64,000 bases of DNA from the NCBI RefSeq assembly GCF_036227485.1, contig NZ_CP109479.1, positions 3,162,001 to 3,226,000 of the forward strand, in the 5' to 3' direction. Positions 8,896-16,600 of the stretch are shown here, piece by piece. The stretch's first letter is position 1. Every line of letters begins with the position of its first letter. A model generated the notes under the pieces. It saw only the letters and a list, made by a program, of their open reading frames with translations, searched no databases and had not been told where the DNA came from. Position numbers and translations under genes: made by a program. The stretch is from Streptomyces sp. NBC_01451 (GTDB lineage: Bacteria > Actinomycetota > Actinomycetes > Streptomycetales > Streptomycetaceae).

Positions 8896-10523
8896 CAGTC
8901 CTCGTCCCCCTCCAGCGCCGCTCCCGCCTCGCCGTTCACCGTCCAGTTGACGTCGAACCCCGGGAAGAACAGGGGGACTTGGGCACTGACGGTGGCCTTC
9001 ATGACCTCACCCTCGGGACCGCAGCTGATGGCCGCGCCGTTCCAGGCTCCGGGGAGGTGCTCGCCGCCCGCGCTCTCGCAGGCTCCCTCGTAGCCGCCGG
9101 GGTCGAGGGCGTACGCCGCTGTGGCCGCGCGCGCCGCCTCGTCCGCCGCGTTGCCGGCCAGCGAGTACGTGTAGCCGTACAGCACGCACTGCCACAGGAT
9201 GCTCATCACGACCAGCAACAGCGGGAACATGCCGGCGAATTCGAGCGTCACGGCCCCTCGGTCGCCGCGTTCCCCTCGTCGGCGCAGGCTCATTGCGCCC
9301 CGGTCGGACGACGATGACGACTTACGCCGCTTGCCGCCGCCCCCCTCCTGGACGACGACCAGCCCCAACTCCCCCGCCAGCGCCCACAGCGCCTGCTTGA
9401 CCGTCGACCGGGCGTCCAGGTCCTGGAGTCGTCCGGCGTCGACGACGCCCTGAAGTTCCTTGAAAGCGGCGGGAATCGTCGCGCGGGCGACCTTGGTGCC
9501 GGTGACCTTCTCCACGAGGGAGGGCTGGATCTCCGTACCCTTGGACTGCCTGTTGACAACCGTCAACGTCTCCTCGGCCTTGCGGATCTGGAGGCGGTCC
9601 CAGAGGCGGACCATGCGTTTGGCGGCGCGTACGGCGACGACGTCCGGGGTGACGAGGAGCAGGGCGTGGTCGGCCATCTCGACGGCGGCGGCCGTGGCCG
9701 AGTCCATGCGGGCGCCGCAGTCGACGATCACGACGTCGTGGCGGGAGCGCAGGGCGGCGACGACCTGCCGGGTCACCCTGTCGGTGACCTCCTCGCCGCG
9801 TTCTCCCTCGGCCGGAGCGAGGAGCAGGCCGATGCCGGTGTCGTGGATGAAGACGGCGTCCTGGAGGACGCGCGGGTTGATGTCCGTGATGGCGGCCAGG
9901 TCTGCGATCGACCTGCGGAACTGGACGTCGAGGTAGGAGGCCACGTCCCCCGACTGGAGGTCCAGGTCGAGGAGCGCGACGGTGTGGCCCGACGCCCGTG
10001 CGGCCAGGGCGAGTTGCACCGCGGTGACGGTGGCGCCGACGCCGCCTTTGGCGCCGGTGACGGTGACGACCGTGCCGCCCGGTCCCGCGTACAACTCGGG
10101 TGCGGTGCTGCCGAGATGGCGCCGCATGCCCGACGACCAGGCCGCCGCGGCCATGACGCGTTCCGCCAAGGCCTCGTAGCTGAGAGGCAGTTGGACGATG
10201 CCGCGGGCGCCGGAGTCCATGGCGGCGGTGAGGACGCCGGTGCTGGGGTCGGCGGTGATGAGGACGACGCCGACGGCCGGGAAGCGCATCACGAGATCGC
10301 GGACGAGGTCGAGGGCCGGGACCGGCCCTATCCGCTCGTGCACGAGGACGACTTCCGGCAGTTCGTCGAGGGACTCGGCGGCCAGCCGGGCCAGGGTGTC
10401 GAGCAGCGCGGTCGAGTCGGCGACGGGCGGGGCGGGTTCGGCGTCGGGGAGCCTGCTGAGGAGGGTGCTCAGGGCGCGGGCGGACTCGATGTCCGCGGTG
10501 GCGGGAAGGATGCGGATGGTCAT
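8895..10523 (-). CDS. CpaE/TadZ-like MinD-family ATPase fused in frame to a TadE-like pseudopilin
   Basis: From the ATG at 10523 (GAGGG 5 nt upstream) the frame encodes 542 aa. Residues 1-135 resemble a degenerate receiver domain. Residues 150-395 are a ParA/MinD ATPase with a deviant Walker A (TGAKGGVGAT, about 157-165), as in CpaE/TadZ localisation proteins. After a linker (GGGGKRRKSSSSSDRG) comes a full TadE pseudopilin with G/AVTLEF and a hydrophobic helix at about 423-455. These parts are usually separate proteins. An internal ATG (codon 411, at 9293) could give the pseudopilin alone but has only a weak GGGGCGC in front. Confidence 0.88.
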   Translation of the reverse strand: MTIRILPATADIESARALSTLLSRLPDAEPAPPVADSTALLDTLARLAAESLDELPEVVLVHERIGPVPALDLVRDLVMRFPAVGVVLITADPSTGVLTAAMDSGARGIVQLPLSYEALAERVMAAAAWSSGMRRHLGSTAPELYAGPGGTVVTVTGAKGGVGATVTAVQLALAARASGHTVALLDLDLQSGDVASYLDVQFRRSIADLAAITDINPRVLQDAVFIHDTGIGLLLAPAEGERGEEVTDRVTRQVVAALRSRHDVVIVDCGARMDSATAAAVEMADHALLLVTPDVVAVRAAKRMVRLWDRLQIRKAEETLTVVNRQSKGTEIQPSLVEKVTGTKVARATIPAAFKELQGVVDAGRLQDLDARSTVKQALWALAGELGLVVVQEGGGGKRRKSSSSSDRGAMSLRRRGERGDRGAVTLEFAGMFPLLLVVMSILWQCVLYGYTYSLAGNAADEAARAATAAYALDPGGYEGACESAGGEHLPGAWNGAAISCGPEGEVMKATVSAQVPLFFPGFDVNWTVNGEAGAALEGDED

Positions 10524-10630
10524 CGGCGCGCCCTCGGCAGGCACTGCTGCGACGCCGACCGCCGCTGAGGCTGCGGCTGCGACCGCCGCCGGGGCTGCGG
10601 CTTCGTACGTACGGACCTCATGCCCGCCTC

Positions 10631-11350
10631 CTACTTGTCCTTGTCGAGGGTGTACGTACGGTCGGCGGCACCGGGGACGGCCGTCAGTTCGCCGCCCGCG
10701 ACCAGGGAAAGACGGACGTGTTCGGCGAACGACTCGGCGTACGCGACGCGTTGGGCGTCCGGCGTCTTGAGCGCGAAGGTGATCGGGACGGCCTCCGTAG
10801 CCGTACGCCGGCGTTCGTTGGTCGACTGCCCCGGTTCGAGGGCGGTGAGCTTGCCGACGTCGATGACGCGCGCGTTGGTGACGAGCAGCTTGGCCTCGTC
10901 GACGCCCTTCTCGCTGTCCTTGGACTCGAAGGTGGCGTAGATGTTGACGAGCGACCCCGGGTTGATCTTTCCGGCCACTCCTGTCGACGCGTCGATCAGG
11001 ATCGCGATCTCCTGCTCACCGGCCTCCAGTTCGGGCCGGTCGACGATCATGTCGGTCTGGAGCAGGGAGCCCTTCTCCAGCCGGGTCACCGCGATCTTGC
11101 CGCGGATCTGGGAGACGCGCGTGACCGCGGTCTCCGACAACCACCGCTTCGGCATGGAGATCTTCTCGAACTGGTCGGCCGTGAGCTCCTTGTAGGGCGC
11201 GATGTCGCTCTTGAGGCGGTACGCCGTCACCTCCGGACCGACCTTGGAGTTCACGTCGCGGATCACCGAGAGGACTCCGACGAAGGCGCCGATGGCGCAC
11301 AGGACCGAGAGGACCAGCAGGATGACGCCGCGGCGCTGGCGTGAGTTCAT
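10631..11350 (-). CDS. cpaB: CpaB-like SAF-domain pilus assembly protein
   Basis: This 239-aa protein has one N-terminal membrane helix (RRGVILLVLSVLCAIGAFVG), then a SAF domain and an RcpC/CpaB-like region. It should sit outside the membrane in the Tad/Flp apparatus. The ATG at 11350 is the natural start. It is the second gene of the operon. The roughly 107-bp gap to the CpaE-like gene shows nothing else recognisable. Confidence 0.87.
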   Translation of the reverse strand: MNSRQRRGVILLVLSVLCAIGAFVGVLSVIRDVNSKVGPEVTAYRLKSDIAPYKELTADQFEKISMPKRWLSETAVTRVSQIRGKIAVTRLEKGSLLQTDMIVDRPELEAGEQEIAILIDASTGVAGKINPGSLVNIYATFESKDSEKGVDEAKLLVTNARVIDVGKLTALEPGQSTNERRRTATEAVPITFALKTPDAQRVAYAESFAEHVRLSLVAGGELTAVPGAADRTYTLDKDK

Positions 11351-11401
11351 GACGCGGACAACCTCGATCGGGGGTGGGGACGGACACGTCTTCTACGTCT
11401 C

Positions 11402-12340
11402 TTACGTCGTACCTCGGGGCAGTGCTCGTACTGGTGTTCCTGATGCTCCTGCCGGGGTTCCTGCCCGCCCGAGGGCCGCGGGAAGCTCAGAAGTCGTGGC
11501 GAGTGGGGCGGCACAGAATCCGCAGCGGTCACCGATGAGTTCGAGGCCGCACCAGTGACACTCCTCGCGGCGCACGGAGGAGACCAGTTGGTAGAGCACG
11601 GAGACATCGTGCAGCCCGGCCGCGAACTCGACGATCTTCCCGGTCCCCCACCAGCGCGCGGACTCCGCCGGCAGTGGAACCGGGGCGACTCCCTGCACGC
11701 GCCAGGCGGGTGCGAGGGTCGAGGTGACCCAGTCGGAGGGCGGCTGCCCCTGCGCCACGAGCAGCCGCGTCCCGAACTCGGGGCCGGCCAGCTCCTCCTG
11801 GCCGACCCGTACGAGCTGGGCGCGCGGGTTGGCCAGTACGGCGAACTGCGCGCCCGGCACCCAGGACTTGGCGTGCGACTTCAGGGAGACGGGCACCCGG
11901 TCGAGCTTGGTGACGGAGCCGAGGTGAGCGCCGGCGTAGATGTAGTGGGCGAGCAGCCGGGCGGAGGAGGCGAGCACCCCCGGGCTGAAGTCGCACATGG
12001 AGAGCTGCCGCAACTGCTGGGCGAGCAGGGCGAGTCCGAGCGGCGGCAGATCGACGGCGAGCAGCGCGATACGGTCGCTCTCCAGGACGGAACGCACCGT
12101 GTGCAGCCGCCGGGTGACAGCCGGGTCCGTGGACGCCGGGTAGAGGGCGATGACGTACCCGTGCTGCTCGATGAGCGTGTGCATCCCCATGAGGGCGCCG
12201 TCGAGGCTGTCGAGGGACGGGACGGCGGCGGGCGGGGTCTGCCGGTCATGCGGTGGGAGCACCAGGTCGGAACTGGTGACGGCTATCGCGGTCGGCACGC
12301 TGCACACCACCCCGTTCACTGCGGCGGGGTGGTCGGCCAC
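11402..12340 (-). CDS. Conserved hypothetical protein opening the tad operon, C-terminal zinc ribbon
   Basis: This 312-aa cytoplasmic protein has no signal peptide or membrane helix. A CHWC...CGFC pair of CxxC motifs near residues 260-276 looks like a zinc ribbon, followed by an Ala/Gly/Pro-rich tail. GTG at 12340 is the longest start but has a poor Shine-Dalgarno (GAGG 2 nt away), so a GTG at 12319 is possible. It is the first gene of the pilus operon, 51 bp before cpaB. The function was not recognised; a regulatory or assembly role is inferred from position only. Confidence 0.7.
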   Translation of the reverse strand: MADHPAAVNGVVCSVPTAIAVTSSDLVLPPHDRQTPPAAVPSLDSLDGALMGMHTLIEQHGYVIALYPASTDPAVTRRLHTVRSVLESDRIALLAVDLPPLGLALLAQQLRQLSMCDFSPGVLASSARLLAHYIYAGAHLGSVTKLDRVPVSLKSHAKSWVPGAQFAVLANPRAQLVRVGQEELAGPEFGTRLLVAQGQPPSDWVTSTLAPAWRVQGVAPVPLPAESARWWGTGKIVEFAAGLHDVSVLYQLVSSVRREECHWCGLELIGDRCGFCAAPLATTSELPAALGRAGTPAGASGTPVRALPRGTT

Positions 12341-12759
12341 CGCCTCAGATCGCCCCTGTGACGTCCTCTTGCATCAGCACCTTATCCACGGCATGGCCCG
12401 CTCAACACCGAATCTTCTAGATCAACTAACGGAAGGTGGAGCTTGATCCACGGAGAGTGAGGCGAATATGCCACAAGTCGGGTGCCGGGGAGGGTAGTTG
12501 ACGGGAGGCGCCCGACGAAGCCGATGCACCTTTCGAGGGCAGGTCTGCCAAGATTTTTCACACCTTCGACAACTTCGCGCGTAAACCTCACCTCCGGAAT
12601 TGTGGCCTCCATCACAGTGCGAGCAGTTCGCGTCTGATCCGCTGCCCGGATGCTGGTCAGCCTGATACTCCGCGCCTCACTGGAGACAGGTGCGGGTGCG
12701 GTTCGAGTGCGGGTGCGGTTCGAGGGCATACCCGGGCACTGGGAGCCTTTCCCTCGCCT
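12341..12759. other. Intergenic region carrying the likely tad operon promoter
   Basis: About 420 bp lie between the first tad gene and the degraded immunity gene. No convincing protein was found. The stretch 12400-12480 is AT-rich for this genome and is the probable promoter zone for the leftward pilus operon, but no clear -35/-10 pair could be fixed. Confidence 0.4.
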
Positions 12760-13086
12760 TCAGGGGCTGTCCGAAGCGAGATAGGCACGCGTTCTGGTCA
12801 GGCGGACCGCAGCCGCAAGGAAGGCGATACCGGAAGCCTCGGAGCCGAGGGCCACGTCGAGGTGTCCTCCATCGCGGACGGTCAGGTCGATCAGCTGGCC
12901 TCAGAAGCTCCCCAGCCCGTTACCCGGAGACCGGTCACACCCGTGAAGAAGAGGTGGAACTCGAAGGCGTTGAAGCCCTTCCCCCTCCATTCAGGAGGCA
13001 GGTTCACCGGGAAGGCCCTGGTGTCGAAGCCCAGGGTCACCGAGTCGTCCCGTTCGTCGATGTGCACGCAGAAGAGATCGCACTCG
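12760..13086 (-). pseudogene. Remnant of an Imm50-like immunity gene: N-terminus missing, one frameshift
   Basis: Directly after the stop at 13087, another frame reads ECDLFCVHIDERDDSVTLGF, then PPEWRGKGFNAFEF and LRVTGWGASEA, and hits a stop at 12891. Shifting frame near 12895 restores LIDLTVRDGGHLDVALGSE and a C-terminus ending at 12760. The two pieces form one coherent Imm50-like middle and C-terminal region, so a single-base deletion (probably a lost G after GCCAG) broke it. The missing N-terminus suggests a recombination with the paralogous gene just upstream. Confidence 0.6.
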
Positions 13087-13320
13087 TCAGTTCTCCACCG
13101 CCAGAAACTTCAATTGACACTGCACCGTGTCCATAACCGCATCGATCCACTCCTGTGGTGCCGAAGCGGGAAAGTAGGGCAGGTCGATGCGGAGCGTTAC
13201 CGTGGGCCCGCGCCAGTTCAGATTGATCGATCTGATCCTGACGTCAACGAGGTCCGGGACATGGCCATAGAGCGAATCGAGTGCTTCCGGATTCACGATA
13301 AAGCTCTCAACGGTCGCCAT
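13087..13320 (-). CDS. Imm50-like immunity protein, N-terminal half only
   Basis: This 77-aa protein reads NPEALDSLYGHVPDLVDVRI, RGPTVTLRIDLPYFP and APQEWIDAVMDTVQCQL, the pattern of Streptomyces Imm50-like immunity proteins, but stops where the family normally continues to about 130 residues. The ATG at 13320 has GAAGG 6 nt upstream. The missing C-terminal half seems replaced by the tail of a paralogue in another frame. It is probably a non-functional leftover of an immunity cassette; family assignment is from memory of the pattern. Confidence 0.55.
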   Translation of the reverse strand: MATVESFIVNPEALDSLYGHVPDLVDVRIRSINLNWRGPTVTLRIDLPYFPASAPQEWIDAVMDTVQCQLKFLAVEN

Positions 13321-13369
13321 ACCCGACCTTCGCCCATAGCTGTTACGCAGTGGCGGGAGCTGCTGCGAA

Positions 13370-13690
13370 TCACGTTCCGATCGTCCAAAAAGGCGAGTCC
13401 TCGGGAGGAGCGGGCCTCACTTCCCACTCGGAGAGATCTTCGCCAGGCGCGCCGTACGGCAACTGACCGTCCCGTGGCTCGAAGTAGAGGCCGTAGGCCC
13501 AGTACTCCGGCATCTCATGACACATGAGGTCGGGGTACGGCTCGATCCGAGCGCCCTCGTACGTCGAGTTGATCCTGGCCACAGCTTCGGCTCGGGAGAT
13601 TCCGAACCGGCTGACCATCTCCTCGGCGATCTCGCGGAAATATTCGAGCATCTCCCCATCAAGTTCGATGAGGAACTCCTCAGTCTTCAC
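13370..13690 (-). CDS. Small protein coupled to the RHS toxin, candidate immunity protein
   Basis: GTG at 13690 overlaps the RHS stop codon as GTGA, so translation is coupled. The 106-aa product is acidic (pI clearly low by inspection), with no signal peptide or membrane helix. It begins MKTEEFLIELDGEMLEYF and contains a Trp/Tyr-rich patch (MPEYWAYGLYFEPRDG). Position directly behind a polymorphic toxin is the usual place of the cognate immunity gene. The family was not recognised; the immunity role is inferred from coupling and size. Confidence 0.7.
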   Translation of the reverse strand: MKTEEFLIELDGEMLEYFREIAEEMVSRFGISRAEAVARINSTYEGARIEPYPDLMCHEMPEYWAYGLYFEPRDGQLPYGAPGEDLSEWEVRPAPPEDSPFWTIGT

Positions 13691-16600
13691 GATGGACCCA
13701 CTCTCCGTACGAATGAATTGTCAAACAACTGGGCTGCACGATCGGTGAAGATCGCAATTTGATGCCCATCAAATACACCAGGTTTCCCCTTGAGGAACGC
13801 TGGGACGTTTCTCAGCATAGGGCCTTCGACCATGTCATATCCATGCATGTCGCCACCGCTTCGGTGATGCCTGATGAAGTCGGCGAGCTCATCACTTGGA
13901 CCCTCGAAAATCCTGCTGTTCAGGTTGTCCAGCTCACTCCTGGGCACACGGAAGTGCAGAACCGCAGGAACATCGTTGTACTTGGTCCCCAGCCTCTTCG
14001 CCCAGTCGACGGCCTGCTGCGGACTGTTGGTGACATAGAAACCGTATGAACCGAAGTCCATCTTCCGCGGCTTGAATCCGGGGTCGATCCCGCGAGCAAG
14101 AATGTTGTCCGCTCCGGATCCGGTCGTCCCGTGGTAGAGGTCCACCATGCAGGGCGCTTTCAGACCCAGCGGGTCCTTCCACTGCAGCGGATTCTTCACG
14201 TACGCGTAATGGTTGGGCGCTGGCGTCCGCCCCAACGGATCGGGGCTCAGATAACGTGCCGTACCAGGTTCGTAATAGCGGTGAAGATTGTAGTGCAGCC
14301 CGGTTTCTTCGTCGAAATATTGGCCCGGAAAGCGCAGTGGGCAGTCGACGCGCGGTGCGTCGGCCCGTTCCGTGGGAACACCCCAGAGCGTCGACGACTG
14401 CGTCCACACGACCGCCCCGCCGGGATCGACGAGTTCCGTCGGCGTCCCGATGAGGTCGGTGACGATGGCGTAGAAGCGTTCATCGATCTCGTCCTGCGCC
14501 GTGTCCGGCCCAATCATCGGACCGGTGGCGCGTACCCGCTGGCCGATCGGGATCGGGCCGTCTCCCCAGTCCCACGACAGGCTGACGGTTCCGTCCGTCT
14601 GTTCGGCGAGGTTGTCACCGTCCCAGAAGAAGGAGACCTGCTCGGCCACGGTGGCCCCGTCGTCCCCCAGCAACTGCTTGGCGACACGTCGGCCCACCGG
14701 GTCGTAGACGTAGTGCCAGCGGCGACCGTCAGGGGCCAGGACGTCGGTGAGCTGGTCTTCGGCGTTCCAGGTGTAGCGCCAGACGCGTGTGCCGCCGGAC
14801 AGCAGTTTTGTGGTCCGCTTCACTACGCGGCCCTGTTCGTCGTGACGGTAGCGGGTTCGGCCCGCCCGCTCGATCAGAGTGCCGGAGTAGGTACGCTCGC
14901 CGGGACCGGTCTCCTCATCGTTCACCGGAGCTGATGTGCTGAACTCGGTGAGGTTGCCGAGGTCGTCGAACCGGTAGATCTCGTCCAGGCCGTCGCTGCC
15001 GCCTCTCGCGGCCGTCACCCTCCCGGCGGCGTCGAACAAGAAGGTCCGCTCACCGAGACGTGAGTCGGTGACCGAGGAGAGCATGCCGTCGGGACGGTGC
15101 TGGAACGTGCGCCGCCGGACGTCGCCGGACTCCGTTACGAGCCGTTGCGTGGTGCGCAGCTGATCCGCGTCCCATTCATGGGTCAGACGTACGGCGTCCC
15201 CTAGCACCCGTTCGATCTCGCGGCCGGCGATGTCGTACTGGAACATGACGTCGCGTCGCCCGGATCGCTGTACGACGGAGCGCTGTTCGGCGTCGTAGCT
15301 CCACCGGGTGATCGCGCCGCTCGGCGTACGACGCGCGAGGCGCCGTCCGATGAGGTCGTACTCGGAGCGCACCTCTCGTCCGTTCCACGACTCCGCGAGT
15401 ACCCGGCCCATTGCGTCGTGCTCCGTACAGAGTTCGACTTCCGTGCCACACGCCTTTACGAGCCTGCCGAGCACGTCGTACTCATACGTCGTGTTGGTGC
15501 CATCAGCCTCCATGGCGATGACGTTGCCGATGGCGTCGTACCGGAACTCGGTAACCTGACCGGCCCCGTTGGTTCGCTCGACCAACTGTCCGCCGGCGTC
15601 GTAACGGTAGGTCAAGGTCCGACCATTGAAGTCCGTTTCGGATGTCACCCGGCCTACCCCGTCATAGGTGTAAATCCACTCCTGGCCAACCGCGTTGATG
15701 ACGCTCCGTAGCCTCAGCTCGGTGTCGTACCGGAAGCGTTCCAGTGTCCCGTCCTCGCTCTCCCGCAGCGTGCAGAGATCGAAGTGGGTGTTCTCGAAGC
15801 GGGTGTGGCGGCCGTTCGACGACGTGTAGTCCAGCGGGTTGCCCTCTGCGTCGTACGACCAGTCCTCCATGGTCCCGTTCGGCAAGTGGCGCCACGCGAT
15901 CCGGCCCTCGGTGGTCCATCCGACCCGGGTTACGGCACCGAAGGGGTCGACGAGTTCGACGATCCGACCGAACGCGTCACGTACGAGTGAGTTCCGCGCC
16001 CCCAATGTGTCGACCATGGCGACCACGAGTCCGGCGGCGTCGTTGGTCAGCGTCTGCTGTCGGTGGCCAAGCGCGTCAGTGACACAGGTGAGACCGCCGT
16101 GCTCGTCGAACGTGAAGGCCGTTGTGGCACCGAGTGCATCGACGACCGCCACACGGTTGCCACGCTCGTCGTAGACCGACTCCCAGGTGTTGCCGTCCGG
16201 CTGGGTCACCTTCGTGACCTGCCCGAACTCGTTGTACCGCTTGGCTACGACACAGCCGTCCGGACGGACTACTTGCGTGGTGTTGCCGGCGTCGTCGTGG
16301 CCGAAGCGGGTCGTACGGCCCAGGGGGTCGGTCAGAGACACCAGCCGACCGTGATCGTCCCAGTCTCGGGTCGTGGTGTGTCCCAGCGGATCGGTCTCGG
16401 TGACAGGGCGGAGGTCCCCGTCGAAGGTGTAGGTGATTCGCTGGTCGAGGGAATCTGTCGCAACGGTGGTGCGTGTCTCATCGTCATACGCGTAGGAGTA
16501 CGCGAGCACACCGCTGTCGCCGCCCGTACGGACGCAGCGGCCGACTTCGTCGTATGTGTAGCGGTACCAGTCGCCGTTCCTGCTTCTCCAGCCGGTAAGC

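Noticed and set aside
12382..12389. TTATCCAC, a DnaA-box-like octamer
   Set aside because: It is a single site with no cluster, AT-rich unwinding region or dnaA/dnaN genes, so no origin is claimed.
12382..12729. Minus-strand 115-codon frame before the tad operon
   Set aside because: The start is Arg/Thr low complexity and no family pattern or Shine-Dalgarno is visible; the zone is better explained as promoter DNA.
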